Both the position numbers and the translations under genes were made by a program. A DNA stretch of 64,000 nucleotides from Megaustenia siamemsis (Eukaryota; Mollusca; Gastropoda; Stylommatophora; Ariophantidae): the NCBI GenBank assembly GCA_032433765.1, contig JAVIAB010000051.1, positions 77,053,744 to 77,117,743 of the forward strand, given 5' to 3'. This document shows positions 42,021 through 52,521 of this stretch, one piece after another (position 1 is the first letter of the stretch; each line of letters opens with the position of its first letter). Below the pieces are notes generated by a model, which saw only the letters and a program-made list of their open reading frames with translations, did no database searches and was not told the DNA's origin.

Positions 42021-43140
42021 TAGTATTTTCTCTCTTTGTCGTCCGCGATCTATATTTTCCTGTATTTTGCCAGTTGTATTTCTCTTTCACTGATACCTAA
42101 AAGGTGTCGTGATTTATATCATTTGTCGTTCTTGTGCTGCTCGAATTGTCTGAATAGTGATTTCCTTTGTTGTTACATGTCTCTGTCACTGCATCTATCC
42201 ATCTTCTTCTGGTCTTCCTCTTGGTCTTTTTCCATGCATCTCAAGAAGAAGAAGAACCAAATATTTCAACTTTCCTCTTCTCATAATGTGTCCGAAAAAT
42301 GTTGTTTGTTTCTTTCTGATGTTTCTAAGAGCTCCCTTATTTGTGTTGACCTCTTTGAGAATTTTCTCGTTGGTCTTTATAGCTGTCCAGGGAACTTTCA
42401 ACATTCTTCTGAGAAATCCCATCTCTGAGGCCTCTAATCGTCTTTTCATTTGTTTGTTTACTGTCCATAATTCGCTTCCATAGATCAGAATCGGCTCTAT
42501 ATAGCACCGATAAACTCTCTTTCTCACTTCTATTGACATAGATTTGTTGCATAAGACGTTCTTCATTTTCTGAAATGTTAATTTTGCCAGAGCTGTTCTG
42601 CTTTTTATTTCTGTGGTGCATCTTCCATCTGATGTTATTATTGTGCCCAGGTATTTGAAACGTTGCACTTGTTTCAGATTTGTCCTGTTTATTTTTATGC
42701 TGCATGATGGTGATGATTGCGTCTTGGATATGACCATTACTTCTGTTTTCTTATTTTCTGTCTGAGACCTTTCTTGTTTGTTTCTTCTCCTATTATGTCT
42801 ATCATTTCTTGTAGATCATTCTCTGTCTCTGCTATTAAGACCGTGTCATCCGCATATCGCAAATTGTTTATGTTGTGACCGCTGACTTCAATTCCTTATA
42901 TATGTACTATTGATCTCATAATATTTTCGCTGTAAAGTGAAAACAAATCCGGTGACAGAACACAGCCTTATCTGACTCCCTGTTTTATATATTAAAAGTG
43001 CCCTGTTTGGTTGCTAATTTTTATACCTGCTGTTTATTGTTGTACATGTTTTTTATGAATCTCATATCTTTGCCATCAATGTATGATTCCTCCAGCATAT
43101 TGATTATTTCCACTTACTTTACTTTATCAAATGCTTTTAT
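42021..43140 (-). pseudogene. LINE family 1, reverse transcriptase and post-RT part
   Basis: On the minus strand, blocks run GVR-GCVLSPDLFSLYSENI, LRYADDTVLIAETENDLQEM (catalytic YADD near 42850), then YLGTIITSDGRCTTEIKSRT, YGSELWTVNKQMKRRLEASE and FFGHIMRRGKLKYL. The frame is broken by indels. At 42190-42250 an unrelated LEMHGKRPRGRPEEDG tail, typical of another LINE family, interrupts the end before family 1 resumes. Together with 39788-39900 this is one element split by the transposon. Confidence 0.75.
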
Positions 43141-43823
43141 TTTATTAATATATTAATATTTTTTTATTCTAGACTTTGGTCTTCTTTGAGACGGCATGCT
43201 TATACAACTCTGGGACACATGTACTGCAGCGGTGAGGCAAGGAACTTGACTTCACGTCCAATCTAACTTGTTGGAATCATTAATGACGCTCTTTCACCTA
43301 GTCTAGTGATTCCTTATGTCAGGATAATTGAGGACTGAGTGCTAAGTTCTATCGAATATGGAGGGTCAAAAGTAGATGTGTTCAAGTTGAGCAAGTAAAA
43401 TAAATAATAGCAGTTGGAAACGAATTCTACTGCCCTGTTAAAAATACAAAGATAGAGTTCGTTATCATTTTAATGTCACGAGGTTGAGCTGATATCGTTT
43501 AGATCCAGAATGAAGTAATTGCGGGTTGAAATGACTTTGTGATGTCCTTGCTTCTGATTGCGTCCAACCTAGCATGTAATACACAATTAGATCGTCTATA
43601 TGAACATACTCTACTGCAGAGACTACAACAGCCCTCACTTCTTTAGTCCGTCTGTTTAGACGAAGCCTGTTATTGGAGAATCTATCTCAACCGTTGAGAG
43701 GCGTTGAATTAACGCCTTCATCAGCTTTGTTGATGGCACTGCTGTGGTGATTATCTGAGCTATCCAAAATGCAAAATTAGCATTTCTGCCATCACGGAAA
43801 TAAGTGACTTATTTTAACAGGCC
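43141..43823. other. Unassigned stretch, no gene seen
   Basis: No recognised gene or repeat. Confidence 0.4.
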
Positions 43824-43834
43824 ATCTACCAATC

Positions 43835-44061
43835 ACATTTTTCGGGCACATCATGAGAAGAGGGAAGTTGGAATACTTGGTTACAACTGGCAAAATAAAA
43901 GGAAAGAGAGATCGCGGGCGACAAAGAGAGAAAATACCGGATAGCTTGGTGTCATGGCATGGAAAACAGTCAACAACAGAACTGATACGATGCACTGTAG
44001 TTAGAAGATTGTTGAGGGACATGATCACCTACACCAACCGGTATGGTACATGATGATGATG
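43835..44061 (+). mobile_element. LINE family 1, very short 3' insertion with TSD
   Basis: Flanked by ATCTACCAATC at 43824-43834 and 44062-44072. Open from TFFGHIMRRGKLEYL to NRYGT with an ATGATGATGATG tail. The 227-bp insert shows that family 1 retrotransposed with strong 5' truncation and fixes its 3' terminus. Confidence 0.92.
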
Positions 44062-44137
44062 ATCTACCAATCTGGTGATCGAATCCCCTCTTCAATAAAT
44101 CCCACAGGGTGTAACAAACGATAACCACAAGTTTTGT

Positions 44138-44708
44138 GTTAGTTTACGGTCCTGGCTTCTTGCATAACGCTCACGTCTAGAATCATCCCTTTTGACTTGT
44201 GTTAGTTTACGGTCCTGGCTTCTTGCATAACGCTCACGTCTATATAGAATCATCCCTTTTGACTTGTGTTAGTTTACGGTCCTGGCTTCTTGCATAACGC
44301 TCACGTCTAGAATCATCCCTTTTGACTTGTGTTAGTTTACGGTCCTGGCTTCTTGCATAACGCTCACGTCTAGAATCATCCCTTTTGACTTGTGTTAGTT
44401 TACGGTCCTGGCTTCTTGCATAACGCTCACGTCTAGAATCATCCCTTTTGACTTGTGTTAGTTTACGGTCCTGGCTTCTTGCATAACGCTCACGTCTAGA
44501 ATCATCCCTTTTGACTTGTGTTAGTTTACGGTCCTGGCTTCTTGCATAACGCTCACGTCTAGAATCATCCCTTTTGACTTGTGTTAGTTTACGGTCCTGG
44601 CTTCTTGCATAACGCTCACGTCTAGAATCATCCCTTTTGACTTGTGTTAGTTTACGGTCCTGGCTTCTTGCATAACGCTCACGTCTAGAATCATCCCTTT
44701 TGACTTGT
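44138..44708. repeat. 63-bp minisatellite, 9 copies, near-identical
   Basis: The unit is GTTAGTTTACGGTCCTGGCT, TCTTGCATAACGCTCACGTC, TAGAATCATCCCTTTTGACT, TGT. The only clear variant is an ATAT insertion at the end of copy 2. Confidence 0.95.
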
Positions 44709-44709
44709 G

Positions 44710-45205
44710 TTCTTGCAATCTATTCTCGGGCGTTAATTCATATTCTTCTTGTCCCACTTGTCCTACCATCTTCAGAACCCTTATACTGTTTCTCAAAAGG
44801 TGTGGTCGTTAATCACAAGAGTGTTATTATCACTACGCGGTCGAAAACCTTTATACGCATTTTTTTCTTTTGTTGAAATGTGTACATATCCCACCAACCC
44901 CTACCCTTCAGCTATTTAAATTTGGCCACGTTATTAGATGTGGATAATTGGAGCATATCGCATTAAAAAACACGTAAAGAAGAAAAGAAAATATATCATG
45001 CAGACAAGGAGATGGGTACATTAGGAGGTCGGCAGCTGAATGGCTAAACAACTGAAAAAAAAACAAAATAATGTGGACAGACCTGATTACCAATGCCAGC
45101 AGAAATGACACTTGAAAAGGGATATGAATCAGAATACATTATGTCATTGTGGGAATATTTGAAAATTGTAATATTATATTACTTACGACTTACTCCTTTT
45201 ATTAA
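44710..45205. other. AT-rich stretch, no gene seen
   Basis: No recognised feature before the SINE-A TSD. Confidence 0.4.
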
Positions 45206-45223
45206 TCTCCATGGTGTAGTGAG

Positions 45224-45486
45224 GGAGCCACGATAGCTCAGTGGTTAGTGAACTGGACTACAAAGGACAAGGGGTATGGTTCGATCCCAACCGATGGCTT
45301 CCGGGTTCACCCAGCCTTTAATGGGTACCGGAGTTTTTCTGGGAAAGTGAAGCGGCACGGGCGTAATACCGACCACATTACCCCAAAAATCATGTGCCGA
45401 AGGTCTGTAAAATTTATGGTCACTAACACCATATTCCCTATACGCCACTTGGCGTGACAGGGGTACTTTATTACTTTTACTTTTTT
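45224..45486 (+). mobile_element. SINE-A copy with 13-bp TSD
   Basis: Flanked by ATGGTGTAGTGAG at 45211-45223 and 45487-45499. Complete head, core, hairpins and tail (GTACTTTATTACTTTTACTTTT). Confidence 0.95.
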
Positions 45487-45671
45487 ATGGTGTAGTGAGT
45501 GATACATTATATAAATCTGATTTAAATTACGTCACATAAGTTGGATCGATAATCAGTCAACCAGAAGGAGCCGCTGTATAAAAATCTCTTACTGCTTATA
45601 TTAATAAGACTTTGAAGAAAAAAGAGGGAGAGAAAATTATTCTTCACTATAATATCGTACATCTTGGGTTA

Positions 45672-45813
45672 AGTTTCTGGGAAAGTAAAGCAGCACGGGC
45701 GTAATACCGACCACATTACCATAAAAACCATGTGAAGAAAGGTCTATAAAAATGATGGTCACTAATACCATATACCCTTTACGCTACTTGGCGTGACGGG
45801 GCACTTTACTTTC
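45672..45813 (+). mobile_element. SINE-A, 5'-truncated copy
   Basis: Starts in the core (TTTCTGGGAAAGTAAAGCAG) and ends GGGGCACTTTACTTT. Several substitutions mark it as older. Confidence 0.85.
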
Positions 45814-45814
45814 T

Positions 45815-46385
45815 GGTAGGCAAGCTGCTACCGTATGCAATATGTCGCTTCTTTGCTTAGTGGTCACATCTGCAACAGATGTTCAGCTGTCACGGATCGA
45901 TTGTCATGGTTTCCTCGGTATAATTGTTTGTGGTAGAGATGCTGTCGCGCCCAAGCTTCACAAGTGGCGTATAGTGAATCCCATCAAGTTGAAGTGCACT
46001 CAATCACCCTGAATGAAGTGTCTCTTATAAGAACACTTATTAAATTACCAATATATGAGCTGGCTTGATAATGCAACACTAATTGCTGATAATGAAGCTG
46101 TTATTCGAACGATGATTGTTAATCAGGCCAGTGACTTATTCTCCCTGTCTATAATTGTCCAGAAAAACGCAGGGTCAAGACAGAAGCTCAACAATAACAC
46201 TGATTATTCACTCACCATTCAGATCTGTGCGAACATTCATCCACCGTGATTCTATGGTCACTTCCAGCATCTTACTTAACGAAGATATAAATACTTTAAT
46301 CTTAAAAAAATAAAACATCCACAATAAAGATCTTATTTTACCAAAGGTGTGTACTTCTGAGGACTTGTTTCGCAATACTCTTGTT
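45815..46385. other. Unassigned stretch, no gene seen
   Basis: A 64-codon open frame at 46055-46249 has no recognisable domain or context. Confidence 0.35.
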
Positions 46386-46389
46386 ATTT

Positions 46390-46855
46390 TTTCTTATCAC
46401 GTGACCGATATATTCCCACCTTCCTTTCTTGATTATAGATTAAAATGTTGGTCGTAATGCTATTTTTCTTATTTATGTGCTGGTCTTTAATTATATACAA
46501 AGTATTTTCCCTAGACTTTTCGTCTTTCGACGCATGCAGCTCTCACTTGCATAATTAAGAGTGGATAATATATTGGAGTTAGATATTAAACATTCATTTT
46601 ATTACTAAGGTTTTTATTTCCATATTTTATCAAAGTGTATTAAAATCGTTGCTACTTTCTAATGTCTCTTTTTGTCTTATTTCCTTATTTGCATCTCCTT
46701 GATCTATGCAACTTCCGAGATATACGAAGTTATCTACTTTCTCTTCATTTTCCTTCCGGGTATATTTTTTTCTTCCAGAGTAATTCTATTGTTCATTACT
46801 CTCGCCTGTTTTTTTTTTTTTTTTTTGTTAATCTTAAGTTCTATAACGCTAGACG
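46390..46855 (-). pseudogene. LINE family 4, post-RT fragment
   Basis: The minus strand reads EEKVDNFVYLGSCIDQGDAN-KEIRQ, later NTL-KIWK, and GRWEYIGHVIRK. This parallels EIDYFTYFGSHIDREGDTSKEI and RRWPYVGHVMRR of the 36.3-38 kb element. Heavily decayed. Confidence 0.6.
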
Positions 46856-46984
46856 ATGAAGACTGGACTTCTATTTTCTCTTGCACCCTATTCATATAAA
46901 CACTGATAAAAATACATCGTCACCAAATTCAAGGTACTCTCAATGATTACCACCATTTCATTCAAATACTAATTTTACTACTCA

Positions 46985-47930
46985 GCGTTTATGCACGAAG
47001 GGCAGCTTGCGGGGACATTTGAAATAAGAACAGGAGTAAGGCCTTCTATCTCCTTTCTCTTCCTAATGGCCATGGGTTGGATTATGAAAATAACTCAAAA
47101 CAACAGAAATGGAATCCAGTGGTCACTGACCAGGCAATTTGATGATTTAGACTTTTCTGATGGTATAGCTCTCCTATCACACAACCATCAACAGATGCAA
47201 GATGGAGTGAGCATGCTTGATGGGAGATCGCAACATATGGGACTAAGAATAGATAGAGATGGGACTAACATTGTGAGAATTAATGTAGTTGGCAATAAAC
47301 AAATAAAAATAGGAGAAATACCTCTGCTAGACGTGCGGTCTTACATATATCGGGTAGTGGTATAGACAAAAGGGGAGGGGCAGAGGGTGATACCAAAATG
47401 GGGATACAAAAGCGGAAGGGGCATTTTTTTGCCCTGGGAAACACGTAGAATGTTCAAAGAAATTGGGTTAAATACTAAAATAAAAATGTTCAACTCCAAT
47501 GTTAAGTCAGTCTTATTATATGGCTGTGAAACGTGGAGAATAAATGAAATGACAATCATGAAGATACAGACTTTCATTAATGGATGCTTAAGCAGAATAA
47601 AGGAATAGAAACGGCGTGACAAAATCACTAACATAGAATTATGGAAATGTACCAGTCAAATACCAGTGGATAAAGAGATACAGAGAAGAGGATGTCGCTG
47701 GATAGGACACATACTGCGGAAGCCGGCTGAGAGTATTACACAACAGGCCCTTTTTAAATCCCCAGGGAAAAAGACAAAGAGGAAGACCAAGGAATTCTTT
47801 GAGAGGACAGACAGAAGCAGAGATAGGGATGATGGAGAAGACATGGAACGATCTTAAAAGAATGGCAGGAAACAGAACGGCTTGGAAAGTGTTGAAGACC
47901 TATGCTCCACAGGGAGCTGAAAGGTAAAAG
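46985..47930 (+). pseudogene. LINE family 3, reverse transcriptase palm and C-terminus
   Basis: Reads GQLAGTFEIRTGVR, LFLMAMGWIMKIT, LDFSDGIALLSHN, RINVVGNKQIKIGEIPL, then after a frame change TKIKMFNSNVKSVLLYGCET, FINGCLSRI, GCRWIGHILRKPAES and [11 protein letters not shown]. The catalytic YADD box is degraded to FSDG, so this copy is catalytically dead as well as frameshifted. The 3' end (CTGAAAGGTAAAAGAAGAA) matches the TSD-defined end at 27369. Confidence 0.78.
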
Positions 47931-47934
47931 AAGA

Positions 47935-48405
47935 ATTTATGCATTATGAAGTCTATGGGAATTCAAAAAGAAAATGAAAGGATTATTTAAAAAAATATAT
48001 CATTGTTCTACTCCCGATTTTATATGGTAGCACTCACTAAATTCTTCGATGCTAGCAGTACAGGTGTAGCCGGCGTGCAATATATTTTATCACGCGGTTT
48101 TGCTTTTAATGTCTCCCGGTATTCCACATTGTGTGTACCGTAGATATTCCTTTCTGAAGTCAATGAAGCTTAGATCACACTTTTATTTTATTTTCGACTC
48201 GTTCTTCTACGATAATGCAAATAGAGCGACAAATGTGATCAAGACAGCTTCTACCTTTTGTAAATCATGATTGCTGTTGTTATGTTTCTTTTTAGATATA
48301 GATACACACAGGTGTATAAGCTAAACTCTGAAGCAACTATAAATGAAACATTACAGAGCACAATAAGAGCCATATAAATATCTTATTTTATTATATATGT
48401 ATAAT
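47935..48405. other. AT-rich stretch, no gene seen
   Basis: No recognised feature. Confidence 0.4.
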
Positions 48406-48429
48406 CATCATAAAGAGGTGAGATGCTGA

Positions 48430-48950
48430 ATGGCTCCGGCAAAAACAGCTTTCCGGAAAATGAGGAAGATATTACGCAATCCATTTTTGACAATAGAAAC
48501 AAAAAAAAAGAGTTCTTAAATGTTATGTGGAGCCAGTCTTAACATATGGATTTGAATCATGGACAATAGGACAACAGACAAGAAAATCACTGGAGTCTGT
48601 AGAAATGTGGTTTTACAGAAGAATGTTGAGAATACCATGGACAGCTAAGAAGAGTAATGAAAATGTTCTGAAAGAGATAAAAGCAACATGTCAGCTAATT
48701 TTCAATATTAGGAAGAAACAATCATCGTTTTTTGGCCATGTAATGAGAAGAGAACAACTGGAATATATTTTAACAACTGGAAAAATTGAGGGGCGAAGAG
48801 ATAGAGGGAAGCAAAAAGAGAAAATGCCAGACAGCTTAAGAAAATGGCTTGGCAGAAGTTCAACAACAGAAATGATAAAGAACTGTCGAAATCGAAAGTT
48901 GCGGAGAGACACGATCACCTACGCCAGTAGGCCCGGTACTTGATTATGAT
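48430..48950 (+). mobile_element. LINE family 1b, C-terminal fragment
   Basis: A post-RT region with one frame change in an A run at about 48499: AKTAFRKMRKILRNPFLTIE, then VEPVLTYGFESWTIGQQTRK, VEMWFYRRMLRIPWTAKKSN, FFGHVMRREQLEYIL, TTGKIEGRRDRGKQKEKM and an end ASRPGT. The last 138 codons (48527-48943) are open. The tail is GATTATGATAATCATCATC. Related to but distinct from family 1. Confidence 0.8.
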
Positions 48951-48951
48951 A

Positions 48952-49160
48952 ATCATCATCAACAGGTCACATACCCCTTGCAGAACGTTGCTCTCACCAC
49001 AACCCGTCTGAAAAGATCTCTCTCTCTAGCCAAATCTCCCATTTCTTCTATTGTCATGTTCAAGGTCTTCTTGATGTTTTGAAACCACCTTCTTCCTGGT
49101 CTGCCCCCGATGCGTCGCCCAGAACCACGACTTCGATTATTGTTCTTTATGGCTATTATG
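48952..49160 (-). mobile_element. LINE family 5, C-terminal fragment
   Basis: Minus strand: SRGSGRRIGGRPGRRWFQNI, KKTLNMTIEEMGDLARERDL, FRRVVVRATFCKGYVTC-stop. Its 3' end abuts the 3' end of family 1b tail to tail across a shared ATAATCATCATCA. The family 2 LINE inserted in its 5' side at 49161. Confidence 0.72.
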
Positions 49161-50211
49161 GCCACAAACAATTTATAGAATGCCTAAAAGAGATACATCT
49201 AGATGACATGGATGTACGACTAATATGCAATCTATACTGGGAGCAAACAGCAATAATAAAATATAACAAAGAGTTCTCTACACCCATTGATATAAAAAGA
49301 GGAGTAAGACAAGGATGCATCCTATCACCAAGCTTGTTCAATCTATACACTGAGCAAATCTTTAAAAACATCATAGAGATGCCAGGCCTACAAATTAATG
49401 GAAAGATAATCAATAACCTAAGATATGCTGACGATACTGTACTACTAGCAGAAAATCCTAAAGACCTACAACAATTACTTAATGAAATAAACACGACAAG
49501 AAAAAAATATGGACTAGATATGAATATCAAAAAGACTAAAACTATGATCATAAACAAAGAAAATACCCAAAACCCACAAGTGGATATCAAAATTGAAGGA
49601 ATAGACCTTGAGACAGTTCAGAACTATAACTACCTTGGACATACTATAATCAGTGATGGAAAATGTACAACTGAAATAAACAAAAGAATAGGAATGGCAA
49701 AAAGTAATTTTAATGTCATGAAGGACATACTAACATCAAAACAAATAACACCAGAGCTAAAACTAAGAATAGCAAAATGTTACATCTTCTCAATATTCCT
49801 ATATGGTGCTGAAACATGGACATTAGACAAGAAAACAGAACAGAGAATTGAAGCCTTTGAAATGTGGATATATAGAAGAATAGGTAGAATTGGATGGAAG
49901 GAAAAGAAAACAAATGACAAAGTCTTAAAACAACTAAAAATGAAAAGAGAACTTCTGAACACAATTAGAACAAGACAAATGCGATTCTTAGGCCATGTTA
50001 AAAGACACAACAGCCTACTGAAAGTGATCCTGGAGGGGAAAATACAAGGTAAAAGAGGCAGAGGCAGACCAAGATTAACATGGACGAGTAACATCAAAAG
50101 ATGGACAAATCAACCGATGACAACCTGCACCATCAAAGCAAGAGATAGAGCAAAATGGCGCTCCATGGTAGCCAACCTTCGTTGCGGAGACGGCACTCAA
50201 TGATGATGATG
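49161..50211 (+). mobile_element. LINE family 2, 5'-truncated, longest open copy
   Basis: An uninterrupted frame to the stop at 50201-50203, from HKQFIECLKEIHLDDMDVRL onward. RT blocks: IKRGVRQGCILSPSLFNLYT, NLRYADDTVLLAENPKDLQQ (YADD at about 49426), YGLDMNIKKTKTM. Post-RT blocks: YLGHTIISDGKCTTEINKRI, LYGAETWTLDKKTEQRIEAF, MRFLGHVKRHNSLL, GKIQGKRGRGRPRLTW and a final LRCGDGTQ. A TGATGATGATGATG tail follows. A candidate TSD with one mismatch (ATGGCTAT-T/C-ATG) is at 49149-49160 and 50212-50223. The first ~27 codons of the computed ORF (49079-49160) belong to the target, not the LINE. APE and fingers are missing. Confidence 0.87.
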
Positions 50212-50219
50212 ATGGCTAT

Positions 50220-50515
50220 CATGAATTCTCGGCAGTTTGCTGTTGCTTTCTGATTGTCTCTGGCTGTTTAACACCTTAGGTCCCTGTTGTGTTTTGAGCC
50301 CAATACCAAGCCGTTCCAGTCCTGGCTTCAAGACCGTTGTTGACTGAGTCGACCATCCGCCCTTTCTGCCAGCAAAGCTGTGTTTACTATAGGAGGGAGA
50401 CTTCCTTCTTTGAGTTGTCCTTCGTAGGTTAGATTTAAATTAGAATTAGTTTAAAATTAATAGGCCAATTAAAACCGTCGCCCGTAAAGGAGGGGGTTGG
50501 GGGTCGCTGCCGTAC
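50220..50515. other. Unassigned stretch, no gene seen
   Basis: May continue the interrupted family 5 element on the minus strand, but no protein blocks were recognised. Confidence 0.35.
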
Positions 50516-50517
50516 AC

Positions 50518-50716
50518 AAGCAGACACCAGGAGCGCAGATACCAGGAGCGCAGACACCAGGAGCGCAGTCACCAGGAGCGCAGACACCAGGAGCGCAGTC
50601 ACCAGGAGCGCAGACACCAGGAGCGCAGACCACCAGGAGCGCAGTCACCAGGAGCGCAGACACCAGGAGCGCAGTCACCAGGAGCGCAGACACCAGGAGC
50701 GCAGACACCAGGAGCC
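50518..50716. repeat. 15-bp minisatellite, about 13 copies
   Basis: The unit is ACCAGGAGCGCAGAC, with alternation of GCAGAC and GCAGTC between neighbouring units, so a 30-bp higher-order unit is visible. GC-rich compared with its surroundings. Confidence 0.93.
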
Positions 50717-50839
50717 ATATACTTGGATAAGAACCAAATAAGCTCTAGACCCATCCCAGAAGATGCGGCTGCCTCTTGACATAAAATAAATATCTTAATA
50801 CACTTCCATCCTACCCCTCCCCTTTACACACACGCACAC

Positions 50840-50840
<1 letters not shown>

Positions 50841-50897
<57 letters not shown>
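50841..50897. repeat. (TA)n microsatellite
   Basis: About 28 TA units. Confidence 0.95.
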
Positions 50898-50900
<3 letters not shown>

Positions 50901-51057
50901 AAATGTTGACACACTTATAATTACTATATACTGATGTTTCGCTGATATATTAATTTCTTTTTTTCTTTTCCAACTAAATCTTTGCTGATTTTATTTTTCG
51001 TTTGTGACGAAGTCCCTAGAGACTAGGAACTGAATTTTAGCGTTTTAATCTATTTTT

Positions 51058-51288
51058 CCTGGCAGCCGTATGCACAGGGGTCCCTCACCCGACAGGCAGA
51101 TAACTCCGACGTTGGAGGTACTTATATTTTTTCCGTCGATGAGTAATTGACGTTTCAAGCCGGGCCTCGCTGCTGAGACCAGCGGTGATTGCCGCAGAGA
51201 GAAATCTTAAATAGAAATCCCAACCAGATCAGCCGGGATTTCAACCCACAACCTCTCTGTCTTGAGGCCGGCGTGTGACCAACCAATT
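51058..51288 (-). repeat. tRNA-related SINE-like repeat
   Basis: On the minus strand GGTTGGTCACACGCCGGCC and TGGGTTGAAATCCCGGC look like A-box and B-box regions, followed by a GC-richer body. No TSD found. Confidence 0.4.
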
Positions 51289-51299
51289 CCTACCTATGC

Positions 51300-51720
51300 T
51301 GATTTATTGATAATGATATATTAATATTTCAAACTAGCCCTTCGCTGATTCAATGTATCCAATTATTTATTCTTCGATTTATCAATGTACCCAATCATTG
51401 ATTCTTCAATTTATCATTGTTTCTAGTTATTGACTCTTAAATTTATTAATGTATACAATTAACATCTTCTACGGCTATTGCTGTGCCCGTCTTTATTTGT
51501 GAAATAGGTTGCACTGTGCTAAGCACCCCATGACACGGCGTATCTCTCTGATTTGGAAGCTGAACTTATATTTTGTCAACATTTAAATTATCGAAGATTT
51601 AATGTAAAAAAAAGAGTCTCTTTGACGGGTTTTCTTGTTGTTAGACCTCCGGTTGATAATGGTTGGTTTTTGTTTTCTCGACAACCAACATTTTCTGTGT
51701 GAATGATGGATTCATTCATT
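51300..51720. other. AT-rich stretch with TTATT-CATTGATTC repeats
   Basis: Degenerate ATTTATCAATGTACCCAAT-like units at 51350-51460. No gene seen. Confidence 0.4.
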
Positions 51721-51724
51721 TCTA

Positions 51725-52230
51725 ACATTGGAGGCGAAGGCGCGCCTCACAGCACCAGAGCTGGAAGTTGTCAGCGACCCACAGCTGATGGCTTGCACCA
51801 GGATCGGTGAACCAGAACCATCCAGACCCTGCTCCACCTCTCCGTGGTGCCTCTAGTAACAGACTAACCTGTGTAGTCTGGCCAAGTGAGTAGGGATCGA
51901 AGAGGGAAGACAACTCGGTACTCAAAAATTACATGCTGAAGTCGAATGTATTGGGCCGAAAAGCGCAATTATCACAGTTATACTGCAAACCACAACACAA
52001 AGCAGACACGCCCACTTAACGTCTTTTTAAGGGCGGATGATGAAGAGGTATACTCCTTTAGTCATCGGGCGAACGCAAGCAAGCAAGCAGCATTTCTAAC
52101 ATGTGGTGGGTTGTGACAATTACGTTAACCGGAGACCCACTCTCTGAGACCATGCCGGTGCGACCGAGTTTCGTGGTCTCTGCTAAAATGTCTTTGCGTT
52201 TATTCATCGAGCGAAGCAGCGATTTGTGAT
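51725..52230. other. GC-richer unassigned segment
   Basis: A 67-codon minus-strand frame (51722-51925) has no recognisable domain. It may be an unnamed repeat. Confidence 0.3.
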
Positions 52231-52245
52231 ATTGTATTGTTCGTT

Positions 52246-52443
52246 ATGAGTGATTTCCGGTGTACGAACTGTGCCTGCTGTGTTAATAAAGCTAAAAAGT
52301 CATTTCGAGGCTGTAAGCGAATATTATCTGAAAGGGCTGTCGGAATGGGGACGTTTCAACTCAAGTACACACGTGTAGGCCAGAATAATTCTCGGATTAT
52401 ATATTGGAACAGTTCAAGTGCCAAACTAACGTGTACCAGGACT
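52246..52443 (+). CDS. Small cysteine-containing ORF, unknown
   Basis: MSDFRCTNCACCVNKAKKSF and on to a TAA; 65 codons from the second Met of the open frame. CxxCxxC plus a later GCKR could be the start of a zinc-binding domain such as those at the N-terminus of transposon proteins. No continuation or splice donor was established and it lies just upstream of transposon copy 2. May be chance. Confidence 0.25.
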
Positions 52444-52521
52444 TAAATATCTAGTTTACAAATATCTAAGGCTTGGTGTAGGAAGCACTCCTGGCTGATG
52501 CCGTGCAACAAATGTCAATTA

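Noticed and set aside
44138..44708. CRISPR-like array
   Set aside because: Units are contiguous near-identical copies with no unique spacers, and the genome is eukaryotic.
46991..47365. Functional reverse transcriptase
   Set aside because: The catalytic box is FSDG and the frame breaks downstream.
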